From contig CM030705.1 of NCBI GenBank assembly GCA_017979445.1, positions 17,811,040 through 17,875,039 of the forward strand: DNA of 64,000 nucleotides. Direction: 5' to 3'. Source of the stretch: Akebia trifoliata (Eukaryota > Streptophyta > Magnoliopsida > Ranunculales > Lardizabalaceae). Shown here in pieces: positions 55,501-64,000 of the stretch (its first letter is position 1; every line of letters starts with the position of its first letter). Below the pieces are notes generated by a model, which did no database searches, was not told where the DNA came from, and saw nothing but the letters and a program-made list of their open reading frames with translations. Made by a program: the position numbers and the translations under genes.

Positions 55501-55905
55501 AAGCTCAATTTGATACAAGGAGGTAAAACAATGTACCAATGATGGGATCAACACTATTGTAATCAAGTCAAGAGTGTGCAAGGACAAGGCCAATGATACT
55601 TCACTTTCACACGAAGAAGACGATATAACAACAAAATCCTCAATTTGATCCAATAAGGGAAAACAATGTACCAATTATGACACCAATGGCATTCTAACCC
55701 AAGTTTGAAGAGGACGTCAATTAGGTTAATGACATGTCACTCTTCCGTGAAAAAAGATGATCGGATAAGAAAAACCTCAATCTGATCTAATGAGGGAAAA
55801 AAAATGTACCAATGATGACATGAACAGCATTTTAATCGAAATCAAGAGGACATTGACAAGGTTAATGGCATTTCACTCTCACGAGAAGAAGAAGACAAAC
55901 TTGAT
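55501..55905 (-). repeat. three tandem copies (about 135 bp) of the membrane-protein gene's 3' end
   Basis: The units at about 55772-55905, 55636-55771 and 55501-55635 share 'ctcaatttgatc', 'aatgtaccaatgatg' and '(a/g)g(t/c)caatga.a.ttcact'. The first overlaps the last 20 or so codons and stop of the 171-aa gene. The other two lie downstream and are decayed. In the third unit the minus strand still reads 'SSSCESEVSLALS', echoing 'SSSSRESEMPLTLS' of the real C-terminus. Confidence 0.7.
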
Positions 55906-56357
55906 GAACCCGATGTCCTACCACGAGAACGATGACCAGCATCTCCCTCTTGACATAATTCTTGATCATCCACGACGATGGTAGTTCCAAAATGGACACG
56001 TGCAGCACCGCCAGCTGGTGATTCCACCTTCGGAGAGTTAGACGTTGTTGCACCAACCTCAGCCATGGCCGTAGGCCCAACATTTGCACCTCCACCAGCA
56101 CCTCTTCCACCACCACCACCACTGCCACGGCTAAAAACAGCTCTCGAAATGCATCTATACAAGATTGTAAGGAACCAAAAGAACCATGGAATTGCAACCA
56201 GAACCACTCCTGCAACAGGAAACCAGGCAGTGGATTCTGTTACAGGGACTGAGATGTAAATTATGAGGAAAATTCCTCCAGCGATTATAGCAAGAAAGAA
56301 AAGGAAAGATAGGAACCATACAAAGATGTTGCCCGTCCTTTGATCTGGTACCGGCAT
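55842..56357 (-). CDS. plant membrane protein of unknown function (171 aa)
   Basis: A single-exon gene. The start 'MPVPDQRTGN' is the first ATG of a frame open to the TAA-type end at 55842. Residues about 11-36 ('IFVWFLSFLFFLAIIAGGIF' and on) and about 44-67 ('WFPVAGVVLVAIPWFFWFLT') are two strong membrane segments joined by a short loop. Residues 76-90 are Gly-rich with Arg. The rest is polar, Ser-rich and probably disordered, ending 'SESEM'-like 'SSRESEMPLTLSMSS'. Both termini could face the cytosol as a hairpin. I do not recognise a catalytic motif. Similar small two-pass proteins with low-complexity tails are common unnamed plant proteins. A GA microsatellite lies about 220 bp upstream, in the likely 5' UTR or promoter. 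Coding quality is good, with sharply hydrophobic blocks and a GC-richer sequence than its surroundings. Confidence 0.8.
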   Translation of the reverse strand: MPVPDQRTGNIFVWFLSFLFFLAIIAGGIFLIIYISVPVTESTAWFPVAGVVLVAIPWFFWFLTILYRCISRAVFSRGSGGGGGRGAGGGANVGPTAMAEVGATTSNSPKVESPAGGAARVHFGTTIVVDDQELCQEGDAGHRSRGRTSGSSSLSSSSRESEMPLTLSMSS

Positions 56358-56577
56358 TGGTATGGATCTGAAAAGAGATTACAGATCAAACAAACACAGT
56401 AGGGAGGAATTTGTTTTTGATCTCTTTTCCTTCTTTTTCTTCATTTGAATTGATTGTAAAAAAGAATGTATTGCTAGTGTGAGAGAAGGATCCATGCAAG
56501 AAGATGGGTGTATGGGCTTGGCTTCTGTGTTGTTGCAGGAAGCCTGGAATGAGATTTCACATGGTGGACAGATTCAA

Positions 56578-56602
56578 ACCCAGAGAGAGAGAGAGAGAGA
56601 GG
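56578..56602. repeat. GA microsatellite upstream of the membrane-protein gene
   Basis: A run of about 12 GA units. GA/CT runs are common in plant 5' UTRs and core promoters, which suits its place 220 bp upstream of the start codon. Confidence 0.85.
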
Positions 56603-56760
56603 TTGAAGGAAGCGTGAGGTTAAACGATTTTGATGGGTTGGTTATGATGTGTTGATTCTTACACTGAATGCTAGCAACGATTTTTTTTCTTTCTAAAATA
56701 ATACTAATTAAAATGGGAAAATAATTAAAAAAGGGTATCTATCTATCTATCTATATATAT

Positions 56761-56890
56761 AAAGTTATATTGTCGCACCACTTTTGTATAAAACTTTCAT
56801 TTCCACAACAACTTTTTCTACTGCCACACCAACTGTGTGCAATTCTTTGGTATTTAAATAGGAATTGGTGTGGCAATAACAACTCTCTAA
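56761..56890. mobile_element. MITE of the 'ttagagag' family upstream of the membrane-protein gene
   Basis: The right part reads 'ggaattggtgtggcaataac' and ends 'aactctctaa'. The left part reads 'ttatattgtcgcaccacttt'. The order and the inverted 'cacacc'/'ggtgtgg' motifs match the copies in the Noc2 gene. A 'ctat'/'atat' run precedes it. Confidence 0.6.
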
Positions 56891-57469
56891 TAAAACAATT
56901 CACGAAACTGAATATAATACACCAAATAAATAGATGAGCATCAAAATATCTCATATTTAATTATTCTAGGAACTTTTCTAAAGAAGAAATTTTATATTGG
57001 CTTTCTTTGTTTTTGTTAGCTTGGCCGGCTATTGGAAGAAAAAACTTGCATCTACTCCCCCTATTAAATATCCAGTCTCATCTCTCTTCAGACCTAACAT
57101 AGTAGTTTCTAGGGAAAGACAAGACTTCTAGCCCATTACTTGGCAATGGATCCAAGGGGAAGCCAACTCATTTATCGACCCCAAAATGCAGCATGGATCG
57201 GTAGGAAATACCATTCCAGCACAATATGAGGCAGGGTGGGCACTAAATTAGCAGGTATATAATTTTTGGGATGCACACAATCGAGTTACGACACAAGAAT
57301 CATTTTCTGAGTTCAAGAAAGATGTTTCGCTTGTCACTAGTGTTCTCGCTTGCTTGTTTAAGTCAAAGCCATAATTTGCTCTCTCTCTCTCTCTCTCTCT
57401 CAATTGCATTGATCCTACTAAAGTCTATTCTGTATTGTCATTGTAGTTTGCAGGAATGAGTCGAAGTAG
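56891..57469. other. non-genic stretch with a CT microsatellite
   Basis: A CT run of about 23 bases lies at 57379-57401. The open frame at 57271-57459 (62 codons) overlaps that run and has no recognisable domain. No gene is supported. Confidence 0.45.
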
Positions 57470-59075
57470 GATTTTTCATTAAGAAAAACTAAAAGAAAAG
57501 TAAGAATTTAAACAATTTGGACCACCATTAATTGAGTTTCTACTTTATCTTCTCTTGTTCTAGATTTACTTTCTCCTTCCTCTTTCTCATTCTTTCCAGA
57601 TCTCTTTCTGTGATCTAGAAATTTCAAGAATAAATTATGACTCATTTTTAAGATCTATCCTCTATTAATAGAAAGAGAATTTTGAAATTATTACTAACTT
57701 CCTTATTTACAATTAATAGTTATTATAGCACACTCCCTTAGTTACAAATATTATAGAGTACTCCTTCACTTTTTCTTCTACAATTATTACAAAATAATCA
57801 TTTTACTTTTGATTAGGTCATAGAAAGTCATTTCTAAGGCCCTAATTATAAACACTCTAAGGCTTAATCATACATTAAATACCCTAAATACATATAATTT
57901 ATTAATAATCCATATTTATTTCATTTTCAAATAATTTATGTTTTTTGGCCTAATTTCTATTATTTATTTGTAATAGGTCAAAGTCTAGAGATCCAAAAGG
58001 ACGATCTATGACAATCGAAAGAATAGATTGCACTCCAAGATCAAAGAGAAGATTACAAACAAAAATCCAAACCCATTGGGCCCACACTAATCGCGACCAC
58101 GTGATCTCCTAGGGCAGGGCGGTGAAGTTGGCAAGCATTACCTCGGGATTTGTGCAACTTTATGGTAGCTTGATTTGCAACCTAATAAATTAGGATTCTG
58201 ACTTTTTACTATGTACAAAAGTTCTCTGAATTTATGAAACCCTAATCTGGTCTCTATAAATAAAAGACTAGACTAAAATCTGAGGTCATCATCTCCTATC
58301 TTCTTCTACCTCATTTCTTCCTATTTTTTAATTTTTAGGTTCTTAGTTTATTTTCTGTTCAAACTTTGTAAATGGAAGGAATTTTATATCAATTTCAGGC
58401 CAAGATTAATAAAGAAAGTATCAATCTATTCTCTCTATATCCTTTATCTCTTTGTTTTCTTGTTATATATTCTTTTATTATACTAGCAATGATTTTTGGC
58501 TAGACCTCCATTAGAGAGGTCGATGAAGCCTTAGCGAGATTATCTCAAATAGTTTAAATTGTTTTTACATTTGTGTTTTCTTATTTAATTGTGATATTAT
58601 TTTGTTAGGTAGGGATCATCAGATCTAGTATTTGTTTTCCTAATTTTAATGGTTTAAGCTTAAATAAATTCAAGTTAAACTATGTTTTGTTAGGGATATT
58701 ATATCTAACATTTTAATTTTATCATATTAAATCTAATCACAAAGGTTAGACTTAGCATATGAGTTTAATAGATTTAATATTCCGATCCAGCAACATTAAA
58801 TTGTTGATTGGATCAAGACAACAAAAAAACAAAAAAAAATTGATGAGATGGGTTAATCTCTGTGGATTTAACCAATCTAATCCTTTACATTGTGATTTCA
58901 TTTCCTTTTTATTTTTGCTAATTTAAATTTAGTTTCAATCAATTTTCATTAGTTACTTTGAATTGTGATCGTTTTAAATCAGAAACTGTGGCTCAACGTT
59001 GTCTTTGTGGATCAACCCTTGCTTGCCAAGGTTTTCAGTATTTGTTCTCTTTTATTTTGCATGATAATCTACGAC
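57470..59075 (+). mobile_element. probable 5' LTR of an Athila-like Ty3/gypsy element
   Basis: A promoter-like segment has 'ctctataaataaaagact' at about 58250, followed by pyrimidine-rich sequence, as in LTR U3-R regions. The right end, 'gtggatcaacccttgcttgc' to 'aatctacgaca' at 59075, resembles Athila LTR ends, and a primer-binding-like site follows. The left limit is a guess, since no second LTR is in the window. Confidence 0.45.
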
Positions 59076-59081
59076 AAATAA

Positions 59082-59100
59082 ATTGGTGATGCTGTTAAGG
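59082..59100 (+). other. degenerate primer-binding site
   Basis: 'attggtgatgctgttaagg' begins a few bases after the LTR end. It aligns with the 'tggcgccgttgccgggg' primer site found at this position in Athila-type elements, with several changes. Confidence 0.4.
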
Positions 59101-59812
59101 ACAACGTTTTGATCCAATTTTTGACAAAAATCTTATTAAGGTTTTCGACAAATCCAAGTTTTATTTTACAAACTTTTCTTAAATATTTTTATTTTGATTA
59201 TTAATCTTTCAGGACAAATAAAATTAAAAAAAAATTTGAATCACGCAAAATTTTACCATAACGCCTAGGCTTTCTTGGGTAGCACGATGAAACCTCGAGA
59301 TCTGCAACTAGTTTTCTTTGAAAATCTCCCAAACTCTTTAAGAACCTAATAGAATATTTTATTTTTAATTTTCTGATTTTGGATTTGTCTATTGTTTTTA
59401 GGTGGAGGATTTCATAAGGAACAATGCGGCTGAAGCTTTATTTAGTCATCAAGATCTGATTTTTCAACAAATCAACACCACTTTTCTTTTCTTAGATCAG
59501 ACTTGTAGCAGGTTTTTCTTTTCATTGTAAACACATTTTTAACTTTTGAACTTATCCAAGAAGGCTAGGAGTAGAATAGTTTTAGGGAAAGATGACAGTA
59601 GGACGTAACTATCTCAGTCCATTGGATTTGTACACCAAGATTGGTATTAGTGGTCTGAGTTGATTCAACTAGTTTATCTCCCATAGAACAAGAGATAAGA
59701 CTTGAACCCCCATGAAATTACTATTAATGGGTTTCTGTATTGCTTTTGGGTGAATTAATTACACACTTTCGACTTGCGTATAGTAAAAAGGGCACCCTTA
59801 CTAGGATAATAC
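59101..59812 (+). mobile_element. 5' untranslated region of the Athila-like element
   Basis: AT-rich sequence between the primer site and the nested solo LTR. No coding region is visible. It continues after 61419. Confidence 0.4.
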
Positions 59813-61419
59813 TGTAGACACCCCATTTTTGCACTCACCTGATTAATCAACTCGTCAACCCGATTGCGATTATTCTCAATGATGGATGAATATTCCAATG
59901 CTCTATTTTGTTACTAGATATGTTTCAAAAATTTAGATGAGGTATCTTAAACTAACAAAACTGTAGAAATCATGTTACGCTAGGAAAATATAACCCCAAA
60001 AACATAGAAATCATCATTTTTACAGACAAAAAAAAGTTTTACGATAAAAATCACTAAAAAATGACCAAGTTATCAAAATACCCCTAACATCAAAATATCC
60101 TTAGAGCCTCCCTTACACTTAGGAAAACTCTTTTGAACACATAAAACAACAAATTGAAATCAAATTAACCATTCCGCTAATTTTTTCAAAATTCAATAAA
60201 ATTACGAAAATGCCCCTCATAAGGTTCACAATCATTTCATACAAAAAATTTCATAAGTGACACAAATCGATAAATCTCATCGAATTCCTTACGAAAAATT
60301 GATTTCAAAACATCATAGAACATTGAAAAATGACTTGAAACACAAAAATCCTCTTCGGAGGCAAAACGATAATTTTTTAATTTTAACAATTTTAAATTTC
60401 AAAATTAATACATAAAACATTAATTAACGTAAAGTGAAGGTGAAATCTTAATAAAATTAATTTAAAATTTTGAATCAAGAAAATTAATCAATGAAGCCCT
60501 TAGGCAAAATTGTTGATGGTTGCCCACTTATTTAAGTGGAACCGCTTGATAAATATTAAAAGACCCCTCCATCTGGGGGCCTAAAAAATTAAAATATAAT
60601 TAAAGGGGATTCTTCAAAAATCAAAAATATATTCTTTCATTGTACGTAAGAATTAAAATCTAATTTAAAAAATCTTGTCAATCTCATAAGACTTAAGTCA
60701 AAATCCTAATTAAAATCCTAATCTAAAGAAATCTAGTCAATCAAATAAGACTTAAGTCAAAATTCTAATTCACCTTATCTAAAAGGAGACTTTGTCAAAC
60801 CATAATGCTTTCAAAAAAAATCTATAAATAGGAGCTTCCACAACCTAATTTCGCAAGTCAAAATAAATCCTAGAAAAAGTAGGCCAAAATTTTGAAGTCC
60901 TAACTCCCTATTTATCATCTAAATCCCAGCTTTTACTAAAAAAATACTTAGAAACCCTTCAAAAATACTCAGAAATCCATAAAAAAAATTTAAGAAATAC
61001 TCAGATCTAAGAAGGAGGTACATCATCTTGGAGATCCGAAGCAAATCGAGTGACTGAAACAAAACGATGAGTATGTTACGAAGAGCCATTTTACCAATTC
61101 TAAGGGAACAAATCGTTGTGATTATCGTATAGGTATATTTTTTTATTCTATTTATTTTATTTATTTATTTTAGGTCTTTTAACAATGTAATCCTTTTTTG
61201 AGAAATAGTAGAGACCGGCATTTGCCGGGCGGGGTTGGTGCCTAACACTTTCCAACCTTGTAACATGATCTCCAGACCATAGTTTCTTTTTATTTGTAGG
61301 TTATTTTTATCTATTTAGAGTTAATGCTCGGTTCCTAGACCGTAATAACTAGGTGGCGACTCCCAAACCTCAAAAATCAAAAACGGATCTGTACACCCCA
61401 CGGATCGATGTCGTTTTCA
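59813..61419 (+). mobile_element. solo LTR 'C', same family as 'A' and 'B' (1607 bp), opposite strand
   Basis: It begins 'tgtagacaccccatttttgc' and ends 'gatcgatgtcgttttca'. It is the reverse complement, end to end, of the LTRs at 40272-41882 and 42595-44173. The flanks 'aatac' (59808-59812) and 'aacac' (61420-61424) agree at four of five bases, a slightly aged 5-bp target duplication. No internal sequence adjoins it, so it is a solo LTR inserted into the Athila-like element. Confidence 0.85.
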
Positions 61420-61989
61420 AACACATTAAGATAAGAATGAGATTTCATCACCAATTTCTTGCCCTATTAAGAAATTAAATTTCAAAATCATCTATAATTA
61501 ATTTAAAATTAGATAAACTTGACTTTAGGTCCCATTGAGCTCAACAAGCAAAACTAATCTAAGTTAAACCAGTTAAATTTTTTGATTAAAGTCAATGCTT
61601 AAGCAAAATCCTGTCCTGCTGTACCTTATTGTACAAGGGGAATATATTATATCTATTTGACACAAAAAGGTGATTTAAGAGTACTCTTGCTTAACATTGT
61701 GCACTACCTCTCATATAGAGATTGAACTAGCTGACTTTGATTTTAGAAAATTAGGTTGGAAGCGTAGATTATACCTTTGACACATTTAAAAGTTGTCTAG
61801 TTTATAGGAACCCCGGAAAGGTACTGTGTGAATTCCTTCATGTTTTCTATGTGAGTCTCTAGTATACATTATGTAAGAGGTCTCAACAAGAATCGCTTGA
61901 GCCATTTGATCTAGATATCACAAGATCTCACTCACTCCCTAGGGTTAGAAGAGAATTTGATCTCATACCTATTCCTCATATCCTCGAAA

Positions 61990-63720
61990 TGGATTAGCAA
62001 CCTGTCCCATGTCAACCTATTATAAAAGAACAAATAACTCTAAATGAGTTGGTTGCACCAATTACAGTCACTCCACCTTAGAAATTAGGGCACCCACAGT
62101 TAATATACTCCCTAAATTTTATGTGTTTAAGAGTTAACAACCCTATAACCATCTTGACAAATTTTTAACACTATGTCAGACCTTTAGAAATAGTAACTTG
62201 AATAAGGAGTGTCAAATTAAGGTTGTTCCCTCTTTCCCAAAAGAATCATGCAACTACAAAGTTGAATTCCTTGACCTAGAACTCTATCACTACATATGAT
62301 GAGTTATCAATAAAATAAATGGCCAAATTCTTTCAAATGGCAAAAATCGAGCAGTTTAAGATTGCCATTCAAAATTTCAAAGGACGACTTGATAAAGAAT
62401 TCTCCTAGATATGGAAGAGATTTAACGACGTACTTGTCAATATTCCTCATCACGGGATAGATAAAGTCCAATTGATCAATTTCTTCTATCGAGGTCTTTC
62501 ACTTGTCAACGTATCCTACTAAAGTCTATGCACAAAGGCAAATTCATGATTCAAAATCCTAATAAGGCATATGAGTTTCTTGTAAAACTCGTAGAAAATG
62601 CTCAAAACTGGAGTACCCACTTATAAAAATTCGATGGAGAAGACATGAGAGCCAAGAGACCAGGCATGTATGAGATCAAGACTGATCTTGATCTCAAGAC
62701 TGTTATGACAAGCCTGATTAGCGGGTTGCAAATCCTTAATCAGAAATTTAGGGTATGTTTGATTGCATGGAAAGTCACTTTCCATGGAATTTGAAATCCA
62801 TGAAAAATTAATTGTGGAAAATAGGTAGGGTTGGAAAATCAAATTCCATTATTTGATTTCACTTGGATAAAATCATGAAAAAATATGAAAAAAAGAAGAA
62901 GAGGAGAAGGAGGAAGAAGATGAGAGGAAGAAGAAGATGATGAGGAAGAAGGAGGGGGAAGATGTGGTGACGAAGGTGGCGGCGACGACGATGGCAACGA
63001 CGACGGCATTGGGGACGACCACGGAGGTAAGTGAGGAAGATGGGGGGAGAACGTGGTGGTGGTAGTGGTGGTGGCGGAGGAGGTGAGGGATGGAGAAGAA
63101 GAAGAAGAAAAAAAAAAAGAAGAAAAGAGAGAGAAGGTGGTCGGAGACGGAGCCGACGGCGATGGTGACGATGGCGAGGTTAGTGTAATGGTGGTGGTGG
63201 TGGTGGTGGTAGTGGTGGTGGTAGGGAAGAATTGAGGATGAAAAATATTGGTGGATTTCATTTTTCCACCCATATGGGTGGGAAAGTGAAATCCATGATT
63301 TAGTGGACATTTTGAATGGGGTGGAAAATGAATTTTCATTTCCATGTGCAATTAAACACTTGAAAAATGTCATTTTCCACCCTATTTTCCATGTACAATC
63401 AAACATACCCTTGATGTTTTCAATGTGAAAACGAATTACAAAGAGGCCATCCCAATAATCTGTGTCGCAAGTACGACAAAATCAGCATGTCTCCTATGTG
63501 AAAGCTTTGACCATTCCATCAGAGCTATATGAGTTTACCAATAGTAAAGGCTAAGCAAGCCAATGTTATTGGTTCATATAGCACCCATAGGAAACTCACC
63601 CCTAATTTTTAGAGTTAGACATATCACTTTGACAATAGGTTCCACCCAAAATTTTCATAATGTCAGAATGAACTTATCTAATAGGGTAGTGCTTCTAGTT
63701 TCCAAAAGAGATATAATAAA
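61990..63720 (+). pseudogene. gag of the Athila-like element, decayed and interrupted
   Basis: The plus strand reads, with frame changes and stops, 'ITLNELVAPITVTPP' (62030-62080), 'NHLDKFLTLCQTFRNSNLN' (about 62150-62210), 'IWKRFNDVLVNIPHHGIDK' (62410-62470), 'KFMIQNPNKAYEFLVKLVEN' (62540-62600) and 'GMYEIKTDLDLKTVM'. After the MITE comes 'ACLLCESFDH', a broken zinc knuckle, then 'QANVIG'. This is the usual order in plant Ty3/gypsy gag of the Athila/Tat branch. The element continues beyond the window. Confidence 0.8.
62751..63410. mobile_element. MITE with expanded purine/triplet core, inside gag
   Basis: The left end is 'gggtatgtttgattgcatgg' and the right end, reversed, is 'gggtatgtttgattgtacat'. 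Subterminal 'tttccatggaatttgaaatc' recurs inverted. The flanks are 'tta' (62748-62750) and 'ttg' (63411-63413), compatible with a Tourist-type 3-bp duplication with one change. The middle (62880-63230) is 'gaagaagagg', 'ggcgacgac' and 'ggtggtggt' repeats. Its long open frames (170, 177 and 60 codons) are simple-sequence artefacts. Confidence 0.75.
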
Positions 63721-64000
63721 CAACCTTAACCCACTATGAACCTAGCTTTGGTTATGCAGAAACAATACTCTTCACCATCTTAGAATTTTAATCAAAAGGC
63801 GATTGTTATCAAACCTATGACTAACTATTCCCCCCGGTTGCACAAACAAACTTGTCATTAGAAGTAATAATGACTAAGTTGAAAAAGTAAAAACAACAAA
63901 TAAAAACCAACCAAAACCAATCACAAATCACTTTAGTGAATGTGTAGCAATCACCAAACTTGATGTTCGGTTAAGTCTTTCTGTTGTGGAGGGGAATAAA

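Noticed and set aside
55862..56259. Other open frames overlapping the 171-aa membrane-protein gene (117 codons minus, 93 codons plus)
   Set aside because: They are shadow frames of the GC-richer coding region. Only the 171-codon frame has clear membrane segments and a sensible start.
62839..63406. Overlapping ORFs of 170 and 177 codons on the minus strand
   Set aside because: They are translations of GAA, GGT and GAC triplet repeats inside a MITE, giving runs of Ser, Pro, Thr and His. Open frames of this kind are expected from simple sequence.

Overview
The window is AT-rich, intron-rich nuclear DNA of a flowering plant. It is probably a non-grass species with a repeat-rich genome, but I cannot name it. 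The evidence is spliced plant-type genes with introns up to about 4 kb, Ty3/gypsy Tat- and Athila-like retrotransposon remnants, L1- and RTE-type LINE debris, and many MITEs. I see no bacterial-type operons, rRNA, convincing tRNA or CRISPR.

Three protein-coding genes are well supported. (1) A minus-strand enoyl-CoA hydratase/isomerase gene (7891-16887) has 8 coding exons that join in frame to 324 aa and carry both catalytic glutamates. (2) Divergent from it across a 652-bp shared promoter is a plus-strand Noc2-family nucleolar gene (17540-32504), with 11 coding exons joining in frame to 731 aa. Its promoter has a telo-box next to a site II motif, as expected for a ribosome-biogenesis gene. 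(3) A single-exon minus-strand gene (55842-56357) encodes a 171-aa protein with two membrane segments and no known function. The two long genes carry a dense load of intronic transposons.

Layout: 1-7.9 kb holds degenerate LTR-like sequence, a 30-31-bp tandem array and a Tourist-like MITE. 7.9-16.9 kb is the hydratase gene, with a hAT-like MITE and LINE pieces in its introns. 16.9-17.5 kb is the bidirectional promoter. 17.5-32.5 kb is the Noc2 gene, with LINE, RTE and MITE insertions. 34.5-39.8 kb is a 1.2-1.4-kb duplicated segment, each copy carrying an identical-length 34-codon ORF, with an antisense LINE beside the first copy. 40.3-52.3 kb is a retrotransposon cluster. There, a minus-strand Tat-like element (3' LTR, 52-bp array split by a solo LTR of the same family, integrase tail) meets a plus-strand Tat-like element head to head. 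The plus-strand element has an integrase tail, a ~105-bp array, an antisense ORF region and a 3' LTR ending in a CACTA-type terminus. 52.5-55 kb holds a long-inverted-repeat element and two fold-back elements embedded in TA microsatellites. 55.8-56.4 kb is the membrane-protein gene, whose 3' end has been tandemly copied downstream. 57.5-64 kb is the 5' part of a plus-strand Athila-like element (LTR, primer-binding region, decayed gag), interrupted by a third solo LTR of the 40-kb family and by a MITE with expanded triplet repeats.

I found no defence system or gene cluster. The most distinctive items are the duplicated short ORF, the TA-nested fold-back pair, the retrotransposon nest with its antisense ORF region, the tandem copies of a gene's 3' end, and a MITE 6 bp from a splice donor. 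Exon coordinates come from reading splice sites and phase by eye. Transposon limits are approximate unless a target-site duplication is given.
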